32,098 nucleotides of DNA from positions 1 through 32,098 of the IMG/VR virus record IMGVR_UViG_3300046003_002627. The stretch is one strand, 5' to 3'. Below are positions 1 through 5,740 of this stretch, piece after piece; the first letter of the stretch is position 1, and each line of letters starts with the position of its first letter. Both the position numbers and the translations under genes were made by a program. Source of the DNA: a virus. A model generated the notes under the pieces. The model saw only the letters and a program-made list of their open reading frames with translations, had not been told where the DNA came from and did no database searches.

Positions 1-188
1 GAGATAGAAGAAAAAGAGAGAAGATTGATTTTTTCGGCATTGCGAATTTGGTATTGCATTAACACTAATGCAGAATGTATGGCCTCTGCATTGCCACCTT
101 TGTACGTTAGTTTCGCGCCTCCTTTAGGAATGTAGGCATCGGGGTTGCTTCGGTAACCGAAGAGTAATCGTTGGATTAGTTGTTTCAT
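1..188 (-). CDS. Hypothetical protein, N-terminal part only (runs off left edge)
   Basis: An open frame starts at an ATG at 188 and continues past the left edge, giving 62 visible residues that begin MKQLIQRLLFGYRSNPDAYI. The start is preceded by AACTAACAACTAACAAC, nearly the same leader as the gene starting at 1101, which supports this start. No domain can be named from the visible part: it is basic at the N-terminus, has a Gly/Lys-rich stretch (IPKGGAKLTYKGG) and then an amphipathic helix. It is the last visible member of the left minus-strand block, 17 nt downstream of the 139-aa gene. Function unknown. Confidence 0.6.
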   Translation of the reverse strand, partial: MKQLIQRLLFGYRSNPDAYIPKGGAKLTYKGGNAEAIHSALVLMQYQIRNAEKINLLSFSSI

Positions 189-205
189 GTTGTTAGTTGT
201 TAGTT

Positions 206-625
206 TTAAAAGTATGGAATAAATGGTGATTTTGATGTATTTTTAATTAACATTGATTTGGCTTTTTCATCAAGTCTTTTGCACATAAAATTGACTATAT
301 CGCTATCGCTCATTTGTAAATAGTTAATTTTTTTTAGAAATCTTTGAGTTTCTTTATCAACTAAATCAAAAGCATATTGCTTATCAGTAATTGAAAAAAA
401 TATACTATCATCAACAAAAGAACAAATATCATATCTTTTAGAAAAATGATACATATTAACTTCTATAATTGGTGTTGAATATTTACCATGAAATGATGGC
501 GGAGTATAATCTCTGCTAAAGCATTTTTTTAATTCACTTATTTTATGCTTTTGCCAACCATAAGTATCAGAATCAATTACCATTTTAACTAAATCAATTT
601 GTATGTTTTGCATTCTAATATTCAT
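206..625 (-). CDS. Hypothetical protein, 139 aa
   Basis: The product is 139 aa, rich in Lys, Asp and Ile, with no signal peptide or membrane segment. I do not recognise a family. Its ATG overlaps the stop of the upstream gene as TAATG (623-627), so translation is probably coupled to the 78-aa protein before it. A second ATG lies four codons in. AT-rich codon use matches its neighbours. In the left minus-strand block it sits between a known phage-type small protein and a truncated unknown, so an accessory early role is an inference only. Confidence 0.7.
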   Translation of the reverse strand: MNIRMQNIQIDLVKMVIDSDTYGWQKHKISELKKCFSRDYTPPSFHGKYSTPIIEVNMYHFSKRYDICSFVDDSIFFSITDKQYAFDLVDKETQRFLKKINYLQMSDSDIVNFMCKRLDEKAKSMLIKNTSKSPFIPYF

Positions 626-861
626 TATGCTAAAGAATCAAATTTTTTACTTTCAATTTCTCTAATTTGTTCCTTTGCATTGTTGCTTTCAATAGCATTT
701 ATAACAACTGCCCTTTTTAATTCATAGTTTAAAAGGTTGTTACATTGTGCTACAAGTTTAGCTTGTGCTGATGCAGTTGAAGCATCGATTTCTCCTTTGT
801 CTAATTTATCCATTTGGATGCAAAGGTGTGCAAATAATGATTTTGTGTTTACTGGTGTCAT
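625..861 (-). CDS. Small helical phage protein, 78 aa
   Basis: A 78-aa protein, almost entirely helical in character, with the core MDKLDKGEIDASTASAQAK followed by a short amphipathic helix and a charged C-terminus. The pattern of a Leu-rich helix, GEI(D/S), then an Ala-rich helix recalls small proteins that recur in Bacteroidota phages and whose function is not known. That resemblance is from memory of the family pattern, not a search. The leader is AACAACTAAACAA before the ATG. It is followed by a TAATG-coupled gene and preceded by a 36-nt gap. Confidence 0.75.
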   Translation of the reverse strand: MTPVNTKSLFAHLCIQMDKLDKGEIDASTASAQAKLVAQCNNLLNYELKRAVVINAIESNNAKEQIREIESKKFDSLA

Positions 862-897
862 TTGTTTAGTTGTTTAATTGTTAGTTGTTTTGTTAGT

Positions 898-1101
898 TTA
901 TATTCCTGCTTTAAATTTAAAGTCGTTAAGTATTTCTACAAGTTCATCAATGTTGTCAATAGCCCATCGTTGTGTTTGAAAAACTATGTATTTACATGCT
1001 CCGTTATCTTCCATAAATACTTTTAATTCTTGAATATCATTGCTTGATTCATCACATTCTTGTGAGTATGTTATTGATATTTCTTCTATTACTGCTTTCA
1101 T
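898..1101 (-). CDS. Small acidic hypothetical protein, 67 aa
   Basis: The frame is open from 1128, but the ATG at 1101 (MKAVIEEIS) is the better start. It has the TAACAACTAACAAC leader shared with the gene at 188 and lies about 20 nt downstream of a TAGGTTTG promoter box. The 67-aa product is acidic (many Glu/Asp), contains two Cys and one Trp, and has a helical C-terminus (NIDELVEILNDFKF). No family recognised. It is the first gene of the leftward transcript, divergent from the plus-strand block. Confidence 0.75.
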   Translation of the reverse strand: MKAVIEEISITYSQECDESSNDIQELKVFMEDNGACKYIVFQTQRWAIDNIDELVEILNDFKFKAGI

Positions 1102-1125
1102 GTTGTTAGTTGTTAAATTAGACCG

Positions 1126-1133
1126 CAAACCTA
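1126..1133 (-). promoter_or_regulatory. Bacteroidota -7 promoter box, leftward
   Basis: On the minus strand this reads TAGGTTTG, an exact match to the TAnnTTTG box of Bacteroidota primary-sigma promoters. The expected start of transcription is about 1121, giving a leader of roughly 20 nt before the ATG at 1101. No clear TTG is present at the -33 distance, where the sequence is a T-rich run. It lies back to back with the rightward promoter at 1158-1188, so one protein binding here could control both directions. Confidence 0.5.
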
Positions 1134-1157
1134 CTAATAATATTTTTAAAAATAAAA

Positions 1158-1188
1158 TTTGTATTTAAAAAAGATTACTTTATATTTG
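1158..1188 (+). promoter_or_regulatory. Bacteroidota promoter, rightward (TTTG-19-TATATTTG)
   Basis: TTTG at 1158-1161 and TATATTTG at 1181-1188 are separated by 19 nt, matching the -33/-7 arrangement of Bacteroidota promoters. Transcription should begin near 1193, leaving an 18-nt leader before the ATG at 1211. This would drive the first plus-strand genes, 1211-2010. Confidence 0.75.
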
Positions 1189-1210
1189 CCAAAATTTAAA
1201 ACTAATAACT

Positions 1211-1393
1211 ATGACAACAACACTAACATTAACATTGCATTTCGATTACGAAGAAACCGACAGAGAAAACAACATTCTTGGTGGTTGGGTATTAACTGAC
1301 ATTACTAATGGTAACACACCAGTACATTTAAGCCCGAAACTTGAACAATTATTAAATGAAGAATTAGACCCCGAAATTAGAATTAGATACTAA
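1211..1393 (+). CDS. Small hypothetical protein, 60 aa
   Basis: A 60-aa protein starting MTTTLTLTLHFDYEETDREN, probably a small beta-sheet N-terminus followed by an acidic helix (LEQLLNEELDPEIRIRY). No recognised domain. It has the leader CTAATAACT before its ATG and lies 18 nt after the predicted transcription start, so it is the first gene of the rightward transcript. The next gene starts 12 nt after its stop. Being first behind a consensus promoter makes it a candidate for strong early expression; the role is unknown. Confidence 0.7.
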   Translation: MTTTLTLTLHFDYEETDRENNILGGWVLTDITNGNTPVHLSPKLEQLLNEELDPEIRIRY

Positions 1394-1405
1394 CAATTTA
1401 TAACT

Positions 1406-1597
1406 ATGAAAACAAAACTATCACTTATCCTTTGGGCCGCAGCAGCCCTATTTCTATCTTGCTGGTCAGTAGGTTTCGCAATGTCTGGAGTGTTCTATGG
1501 CAATAGCGAATTCTTAACCTTTACTCTTTCCTTTTGCGCCTCGCTTACAAGCGCAGTTTGTGGTGCTGGATTTATGCAACAATGGATGAAAAGATGA
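1406..1597 (+). CDS. Small two-TM membrane protein, 63 aa
   Basis: The 63-aa product has a basic N-terminus (MKTK), a hydrophobic segment at about residues 5-27, a short loop (YGNSEF) and a second hydrophobic segment at about 36-57, ending in a basic tail. This predicts a hairpin membrane protein with both ends in the cytoplasm. The size and topology would suit a holin, an exclusion protein or an accessory membrane protein, and sequence alone cannot decide. Its stop overlaps the next start as ATGA (1594-1597), indicating coupled translation. Confidence 0.7.
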   Translation: MKTKLSLILWAAAALFLSCWSVGFAMSGVFYGNSEFLTFTLSFCASLTSAVCGAGFMQQWMKR

Positions 1598-2010
1598 GGT
1601 TGATTTGGAACCCTACCAAACTAACCTGCGAATTTATTGTGCCAGATATCGCAAAATCAGAAGGTGTTCAAAAGGTTTGCGGCTTTAGCAGAGGTTGGCA
1701 TCACTACAATAGCATCCGTTTAGGTATTCGTAAAGAAGATACCTACATTGTGCTATATTTCTATGCGTACATCAAAGGTGAGCGCACTATTCAAAGATTA
1801 GGCAGATTCGAGATTGGCGAAAAGGTATCGGTTGAATTGCAATGGGGGTATTATATTGAATGCAAAGCGAATGACAAGTACTCATTTAGAATAGCTCCCA
1901 AGCGTTCATTTCCGATTGGGTACTTATTGTACCCTTACGCAGAGAAAGATGGTGTGGAGGGTATAGAAGTGCCGATTGATATTGAGATAATGAACCTAAG
2001 GATTTATTAA
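1594..2010 (+). CDS. Hypothetical beta-rich protein, 138 aa
   Basis: An upstream ATG at 1534 is in frame, but the ATGA overlap at 1594-1597 with the preceding membrane-protein gene makes the 1594 start (MRLIWNP) the likely one, giving 138 aa; an ATG at 1582 is also possible. The protein is rich in aromatic residues and alternating hydrophobic strands with no membrane segment, suggesting a soluble all-beta fold. No family recognised. It ends the first rightward transcription unit, with a terminator about 110 nt downstream. Confidence 0.7.
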   Translation: MRLIWNPTKLTCEFIVPDIAKSEGVQKVCGFSRGWHHYNSIRLGIRKEDTYIVLYFYAYIKGERTIQRLGRFEIGEKVSVELQWGYYIECKANDKYSFRIAPKRSFPIGYLLYPYAEKDGVEGIEVPIDIEIMNLRIY

Positions 2011-2183
2011 CGGTTCTCGGCTTGGCGAAGAAGCGGACTTGAAAGCACAGACTTTCAGTTTAGCACAAAAGCCAATAGAAAGCACGAATGTTCAATATAG
2101 CACTAAACCCGCCATTTTGCCAAACTGCTTGTTAGGTGCAGTTTTTTTCAGAGTACCAAATTAATAATTAAAACGTAAATAAA
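2011..2183. other. Structured intergenic region with four phased AGCAC repeats
   Basis: This 173-nt gap has no credible ORF. AGCAC occurs at 2044, 2062, 2081 and 2099, a spacing of 18, 19 and 18 nt, within loosely similar units. GAAAG/CTTTC (2041-2056) and GTTTAG/CTAAAC (2058-2063 with 2103-2108) are inverted pairs. The outer parts, TTAAC...CTTGGC near 2008-2024 and GCCAAAC...GTTAGGTGC near 2119-2139, look like the folded arms of an attC-type recombination site. The right part doubles as a terminator. Confidence 0.45.
2122..2148 (+). terminator. Rho-independent terminator
   Basis: AAACTGC (2122-2128) and GCAGTTT (2138-2144) form a 7-bp stem with a 9-nt loop, and seven T (2142-2148) follow directly. 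It would end the transcript covering 1211-2010. The loop contains TTAGGTG, part of a 10-bp inverted match to 2654-2663. Confidence 0.7.
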
Positions 2184-2651
2184 ATGAATTTAGTAAAAGA
2201 ACATAGAGGAGTAAAAATATTCGTATCTATTCAAGGCGAATTTTATTGTGATGCAAACACTAACTCAAATGATTACAAAAAGAAAACTTTTGTATCAACA
2301 AAATTGCAGTCAATCGAAAAAGCTATTGATGACTTTAAAGGGCAAGAAATAGACGGTAATAGATATTATTATATTGCTGTTTACAATACAACATTAACAC
2401 CATTGAGAATAGTTAGGCAAGTAGGTAACAGATTATTCTTCGATGATGGAACTGATACTTCAAACTATTCACGAAAAGCACTTTATCCAAAATCAGTTGA
2501 TGAAAAACAAGAGTTTAAGGATTTGGAATTGCTTTTTGAACAACTAAAAGAAAATCAAAAAGTGATTAACAAGTTGTATGAAATTCAAAAACAATTAAGA
2601 GCCGAAGCAGAAAATAAGTTGAAGTTTCTGTCGAAAGTTACGGTATCGTAA
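2184..2651 (+). CDS. Hypothetical protein, 155 aa, in a cassette-like segment
   Basis: A 155-aa soluble protein: an N-terminal strand-rich region (VKIFVSIQGEFYCDA), a central YYYIAVYNTTLTPLRIVRQVG strand pair, and a long C-terminal coiled-coil-like helix from about residue 108 (KDLELLFEQLKENQKVINKL). No family recognised. No TAnnTTTG promoter is visible between the upstream terminator and its ATG, so it depends on read-through or a weaker promoter. It is bracketed by GTTAGGTGCA (2131-2140) and the exact reverse complement TGCACCTAAC (2654-2663), a layout expected of an integron gene cassette. Confidence 0.75.
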   Translation: MNLVKEHRGVKIFVSIQGEFYCDANTNSNDYKKKTFVSTKLQSIEKAIDDFKGQEIDGNRYYYIAVYNTTLTPLRIVRQVGNRLFFDDGTDTSNYSRKALYPKSVDEKQEFKDLELLFEQLKENQKVINKLYEIQKQLRAEAENKLKFLSKVTVS

Positions 2652-2672
2652 AATTGCACCTAACTAACATAT

Positions 2673-2810
2673 ATGCGCTACATTTACACGCTTATACAAC
2701 AATCTATGCGTGTCTTAATGTTAATGTTGTGGTTGCTATTCAATAGCTGCCATACGAGTAAAGAGTATAAACAATTTAAAAAAACTGTTAGATGCCCACA
2801 AAACAAATAG
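2673..2810 (+). CDS. Candidate small lipoprotein, 45 aa (or 34 aa)
   Basis: This short frame (ATG 2673, TAG 2808-2810) encodes 45 aa; an internal ATG at 2706 would give 34 aa beginning MRVLMLMLWLLFNSCHTSKE. From that start there is a positively charged residue, a Leu/Met-rich hydrophobic stretch and a Cys (LLFNSC), which is a lipoprotein-type signal, although Phe at -3 is not ideal. The mature part would be about 19 residues and basic. It overlaps the next gene by 19 nt. Possible roles are an outer-membrane spanin subunit or a surface-exclusion lipoprotein; this is inference, and the ORF may be fortuitous. Confidence 0.4.
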   Translation: MRYIYTLIQQSMRVLMLMLWLLFNSCHTSKEYKQFKKTVRCPQNK

Positions 2811-2989
2811 GCGCAGTTGACTGGTTAGCGAATGAGTTATCCATTCCAAAAGAGTTGCTAAAGTTAGCGAAAGAAATCGAAAAGCAAAACATTATCAATA
2901 GCTATCACGTTGGCTATTCAAGGGCTATAATGCCGAAACAGTACAATGCGCAGGAATATTATGAACAAAATTTTAATAAACAAGACTAA
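2792..2989 (+). CDS. Small hypothetical phage protein, 65 aa
   Basis: A 65-aa protein with a helical first half (AVDWLANELSIPKELLKLAKEI) and a C-terminal YNAQEYYEQNF motif. Small proteins with an AKE(I/M)EK helix followed by YY-E-(N/T)-(F/Y) are frequent in the early regions of Bacteroidota phages; none that I know has a proven function. Its stop and the next start form TAATG (2987-2991), the beginning of a tightly coupled run of small genes to 4141. Confidence 0.75.
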   Translation: MPTKQIGAVDWLANELSIPKELLKLAKEIEKQNIINSYHVGYSRAIMPKQYNAQEYYEQNFNKQD

Positions 2990-3207
2990 TGGAAGCAAAA
3001 TTAAAAGCAGAAGAATTAGTATTAAAGTTTTTAAGAGTAGAAAATAATACTCCAGAATGGTTTAATACACATATTGCCAAACAATGTGCATTGATTGCAG
3101 TTCAAGAAATAATTAACGCAAATCCGCATAGCAATCCATTCACAACGGAAGTTTATTCAACTATGTTATTTTGGCAAGAAGTTAAAAACGAAATAAACAA
3201 CATATGA
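2989..3207 (+). CDS. Small hypothetical phage protein, 72 aa
   Basis: A 72-aa helical protein with the core AKQCALIAVQEIINANPH and the C-terminal YSTMLFWQEVKNEI. This CALIAV-EII...(F/Y)W-EVK-EI arrangement is a recurring small Bacteroidota phage protein pattern with no known function. Translation is coupled at both ends: TAATG with the upstream gene and ATGA (3204-3207) with the downstream gene. Confidence 0.8.
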   Translation: MEAKLKAEELVLKFLRVENNTPEWFNTHIAKQCALIAVQEIINANPHSNPFTTEVYSTMLFWQEVKNEINNI

Positions 3208-3425
3208 AACAAGTCACAGCAGTTGAATGTTTACAAGAAGTAAAAATTAAATACGACTACAACTGCAAACATTACTTTGGTATTATATCTGCTAAAAACC
3301 AAGAAGAAGCAAAAAAAATATTACACAAAGACCATACTGGGAATGGTGATAAATTGTGTAATTGGAGCAAAACAACAAAAAAAGATTGTCAAATAAATTG
3401 TAAGTTAAACATAAAAAAAAGATAA
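3204..3425 (+). CDS. Small basic Cys-containing hypothetical protein, 73 aa
   Basis: A 73-aa, Lys-rich protein with five cysteines, four of them at residues 9, 21, 52 and 62. It starts with an ATGA overlap and ends in the basic tail KKR two nucleotides before the next ATG. The Cys content could bind a metal, but there is no paired CxxC, so this is weak. Basic charge would allow nucleic-acid binding. No family recognised. Confidence 0.65.
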   Translation: MKQVTAVECLQEVKIKYDYNCKHYFGIISAKNQEEAKKILHKDHTGNGDKLCNWSKTTKKDCQINCKLNIKKR

Positions 3426-3426
3426 T

Positions 3427-3735
3427 ATGAACACAGGAAATATGACAAATGACGAAGCAAAATCAATAGGTAATTTTATTGAACATCTTAACAATATTGA
3501 GCAAAGACTTAAAAAGATACAATACAATAATGATGTATTTTTAGACAATCAAGAATTTTTGCAAGTAATGAATATCAGTAAACGAACTGCTCAAATTTGG
3601 AGAGATAGTGGTATAATATCATTTTCGCAAGTAGGTGCAAAAATTTATTACCGATTTTCAGATATAGAAGAATTGTTAACTAAAAACTATAAAAAAGCAA
3701 AAAATTTAAAGAAACAATATGAAACCAAAAGATGA
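3427..3735 (+). CDS. Helix-turn-helix (excisionase/MerR-like) DNA-binding protein, 102 aa
   Basis: An N-terminal coiled-coil-like helix (about residues 14-35) is followed by a winged helix-turn-helix domain at about 38-88: a hydrophobic helix (LDNQEFLQVMN), then ISKRTAQIWRDSGII as the recognition segment, a wing (VGAKIYYRFSDIEELL) and a basic tail. This layout is typical of the HTH_17/excisionase-type proteins common on Bacteroidota mobile elements. It probably binds DNA as a regulator or directionality factor, although no integrase is visible here. It overlaps the endolysin gene by 17 nt, so it may regulate the lysis genes; that is inference. Confidence 0.8.
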   Translation: MNTGNMTNDEAKSIGNFIEHLNNIEQRLKKIQYNNDVFLDNQEFLQVMNISKRTAQIWRDSGIISFSQVGAKIYYRFSDIEELLTKNYKKAKNLKKQYETKR

Positions 3736-4141
3736 AACCAAGCCCTTTGAGAGCAGGCTATTAGAAGACCTACACCCAACATTAGCCAACGCTTATAAGA
3801 AAGCAGAAGCCCAGTTTAACGCTATCCATAACGATGTTCACGTTATCATTGTATGCACTTACAGAAACAATGCAATGCAAGAAGTGTACTTTGCTAAAAG
3901 ACCAAAGATAACCCAAGCCCGAGCCTCGCAGTCACCCCATAACCACTACCCCTCCAGAGCCTTTGACATAGCGTTTGTTAAGGTTGGCAAACGTGAGTTA
4001 GACTACTCGGCAAAGCATTTTAAAGAGTTTTGGGAGTTGTTGCAAACGGTAAGCAATAAGCTAACTTGGGGAGGTAACTTTAAATCGTTCAAAGATTTAC
4101 CCCACTACGAATTAACCAACTGGAAAATGACCATCGTATGA
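3719..4141 (+). CDS. M15-family peptidoglycan peptidase (endolysin), 140 aa
   Basis: The zinc-peptidase signature is visible: S72-x-H74-N..P78-S79-x-A81-x-D83 (SPHNHYPSRAFD) and H129 in LPHYEL, giving the His/Asp/His zinc ligands of the M15 family (VanY/CwlK-like D,D- or L,D-peptidases). At 140 aa it is a single catalytic domain, without a cell-wall-binding domain or signal peptide, so it should need a holin to reach the wall. The likely reaction is cleavage of peptide stems in peptidoglycan at the end of infection. It overlaps the HTH gene by 17 nt and the next gene by ATGA, with a holin-like gene about 420 nt downstream. Confidence 0.88.
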   Translation: MKPKDETKPFESRLLEDLHPTLANAYKKAEAQFNAIHNDVHVIIVCTYRNNAMQEVYFAKRPKITQARASQSPHNHYPSRAFDIAFVKVGKRELDYSAKHFKEFWELLQTVSNKLTWGGNFKSFKDLPHYELTNWKMTIV

Positions 4142-4323
4142 CACGCAACACACGCTACACTAATGGCAAAGAGGTTATAACCTTTAGCAAGATTGATTTT
4201 ATGGTTATCGGAGGCAGAAAGATAGACCACGTTTATTTTCGCAGGAAGGATAAAGTAGATTTGATTATGCCTTTGGTTGAATGGAATTTAAAGGGTAAAT
4301 TTGAATGGGAGATAATTAATTGA
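4138..4323 (+). CDS. Small basic hypothetical protein, 61 aa
   Basis: A 61-aa basic protein (MTRNTRYTNGKEVITFSKID) with alternating hydrophobic residues that suggest a small beta-sheet domain and no membrane segment. It starts within the endolysin stop (ATGA at 4138-4141) and ends 1 nt before the next ATG, so it is part of the lysis-region transcript. No family recognised. Confidence 0.65.
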   Translation: MTRNTRYTNGKEVITFSKIDFMVIGGRKIDHVYFRRKDKVDLIMPLVEWNLKGKFEWEIIN

Positions 4324-4324
4324 T

Positions 4325-4537
4325 ATGAAAAAACAAATTGAAAATATATTGATAAAAGTTGATGAAGGCAGGATGCCTGTTCAACAAGCATTAACTGAGC
4401 TATTACGTTTATTTAATGCCAGCGGTTTGCTTTGCGATGAGTGTGGGGATGGCTCTGGGTGGTATGGAAATGATATAGAACCTGAATATGGCAGTATAAC
4501 TATGAATTGTTCTAAATGTAATCCTGAAGCAAATTGA
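4325..4537 (+). CDS. Small zinc-ribbon protein, 70 aa
   Basis: A 70-aa protein with an N-terminal amphipathic helix (residues 1-30) and a C-terminal zinc-ribbon-like region: CDEC near residue 37, a Gly/Trp/Tyr loop (GDGSGWYGNDIEPEYG), then CSKC near residue 64. Two CxxC knuckles about 24 residues apart are enough to bind one zinc ion. The helix EGRMPVQQALTELLRLF resembles short phage proteins in which a helical tag precedes a zinc ribbon. Function unknown; nucleic-acid or protein contact is possible. Confidence 0.7.
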   Translation: MKKQIENILIKVDEGRMPVQQALTELLRLFNASGLLCDECGDGSGWYGNDIEPEYGSITMNCSKCNPEAN

Positions 4538-4559
4538 CCGATAATTAACACCAAATAAT

Positions 4560-4814
4560 ATGAATCTAAAACAAAAGTACCGCAGCCCAGACAACAAGCA
4601 ACTAAAGAAAATTGCAGACTACTTAATCTATGTTTTGCTGCCATTTATTCAAACATCGTTAGCATTGGCAGAAACGCAAGGATTAATCAGTTTAAAGCAA
4701 GCGTTTTGGGGTGGTTTGGCAGCTACGTTCTTATTGATTAATACCAAGTTTTTAACTAAATTTACAACCGAAACACCTACAACAACTGCGGTTATTGATG
4801 GGGATGGGTGCTAA
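4560..4814 (+). CDS. Putative holin, two-TM, 84 aa
   Basis: The 84-aa product has a basic N-terminus (MNLKQKYRSPDNKQLKK), a hydrophobic segment at about 19-39 (ADYLIYVLLPFIQTSLALAE), a short turn, and a second at about 48-64 (AFWGGLAATFLLINTKFL), then a Thr-rich polar tail ending in Cys. Length, two membrane segments and position just after an M15 endolysin fit a small holin that forms inner-membrane holes to release the endolysin. No specific holin family can be assigned from sequence alone. Confidence 0.75.
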   Translation: MNLKQKYRSPDNKQLKKIADYLIYVLLPFIQTSLALAETQGLISLKQAFWGGLAATFLLINTKFLTKFTTETPTTTAVIDGDGC

Positions 4815-4824
4815 AACTAACAAT

Positions 4825-5127
4825 ATGAAAAAAGAATTTGCAGTAAGAACACTTAAACGAATTAAAGAAATTAATGAAACACACCATAAGTTAAAGGCTT
4901 TGGGTATAGATTTAATTGATTATGAAAACGGTATTAACTTGCTTGAAGAAAGCATTGCGCTAATGTTTACCGAAAATGAAAATGACTTTGAAAAGGCTAT
5001 TGATGATGTTCAATGGTGGCTGTATGAAAATGTAGATAAAATTCTAACGCTTAAAGATAAGACTAAAGTTGATGTCAATACACCAGAAGCGTTTATTGAT
5101 TGGCTTAATAAATGGTATAAACAATAA
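4825..5127 (+). CDS. Acidic helical hypothetical protein, 100 aa
   Basis: The frame is open from 4795, but the ATG at 4825 (MKKEFAVRTLKRIKEIN) follows the AACTAACAAT leader used elsewhere and avoids overlapping the holin, so I take it as the start. The 100-aa protein is mostly alpha-helical and acidic toward the middle (FTENENDFEKAIDDVQWWLYENVDKI), with a short Trp-rich C-terminus (FIDWLNKWYKQ). It lies between holin and spanin-like genes with a 4-nt gap to the latter. No family recognised; an antiholin or lysis-timing role would be a guess from position only. Confidence 0.7.
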   Translation: MKKEFAVRTLKRIKEINETHHKLKALGIDLIDYENGINLLEESIALMFTENENDFEKAIDDVQWWLYENVDKILTLKDKTKVDVNTPEAFIDWLNKWYKQ

Positions 5128-5131
5128 CAAT

Positions 5132-5698
5132 ATGAAAACAAACCACATCGCCATCACATTCGGCATCAGTTGCCTACTATTAATTATCGGATTAAACCAT
5201 TGCGCAAAGGAGAAATCAAAACCTATTCCATTCGACTACAAAGCAGAAGCGGAACTAATCAAGAAGCAGTTTGGGATTGAACAAGCAATATTGCTCAACC
5301 AACTGGAGAATGTTAACCGAAGATTGCAAGTTGCAGTTAACGCAAAAGATAGCATTAGAAAGCGTGAAATATCATTAACCAACACTAACATAGCTTTGCT
5401 TAAGAAGTTGCGTGATAGGCTACCAAAAGAGTGTGACACAGTGTTTGTTTTGTGTGATGAGATTATCAATGTAAAGGATTCAAGTTATGCTGCGTTGTTT
5501 ACTGCGTTTCAACTTTGTGATTCGGCTTCAACAGTTAAGGATTCCTTAATAGTTACTTACAAGGCGGAAAACGTAACAGATAGCACTCTGTTAGTGATAA
5601 GTAAGCAAGAAACTAAACAACAACGCAAAGGTAAGATAGCTGCGTGGTGTGTTGGTGGGGCAATGTTTATGCTTTGGCTTGTTGTGGGATTGAAATAA
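5132..5698 (+). CDS. Spanin-like membrane protein with TM at both ends, 188 aa
   Basis: The ATG at 5132 (leader AACAATAACAAT) is preferred over 5069, which lies inside the previous gene. The protein has an N-terminal hydrophobic segment at about 8-22 ending in LNHC (Cys24), a long periplasmic coiled coil from about 35 to 105, a Cys/Asp-rich middle (CDTVFVLCDE) and a C-terminal membrane segment at about 168-187 (IAAWCVGGAMFMLWLVVGL). A lipobox-like N-terminus with a C-terminal TM is the layout of unimolecular spanins, which fuse inner and outer membranes at lysis; LNHC is a poor lipobox, so an Rz-like inner-membrane protein is the alternative. It is the last gene of the lysis block. Confidence 0.65.
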   Translation: MKTNHIAITFGISCLLLIIGLNHCAKEKSKPIPFDYKAEAELIKKQFGIEQAILLNQLENVNRRLQVAVNAKDSIRKREISLTNTNIALLKKLRDRLPKECDTVFVLCDEIINVKDSSYAALFTAFQLCDSASTVKDSLIVTYKAENVTDSTLLVISKQETKQQRKGKIAAWCVGGAMFMLWLVVGLK

Positions 5699-5711
5699 AT
5701 TACTATCTTTG
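5682..5711 (+). promoter_or_regulatory. Candidate promoter reading into the convergent terminator
   Basis: TTG at 5682-5684 and TATCTTTG at 5704-5711 are 19 nt apart, matching the Bacteroidota promoter pattern. Transcription would begin near 5716, with only about 25 nt before the terminator hairpin at 5741, so the product would be an RNA of about 60 nt with no convincing ORF. Confidence 0.45.
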
Positions 5712-5740
5712 CCTCGTTCAATGTTAGTTAGTTATAAGGT

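Noticed and set aside
2044-2103. CRISPR array
   Set aside because: Only five bases repeat; CRISPR repeats are longer and near-identical, and no cas gene is present.
4256-4263. TAGATTTG promoter-like box inside the 61-aa gene
   Set aside because: It has no TTG at the -33 distance and lies within a coding sequence; expected by chance in AT-rich DNA. The same applies to TAGCTTTG at 5391-5398.
4381-4644. Minus-strand ORF across 4325-4644
   Set aside because: It overlaps two well-supported plus-strand genes (zinc ribbon and holin) and has no signal of its own.
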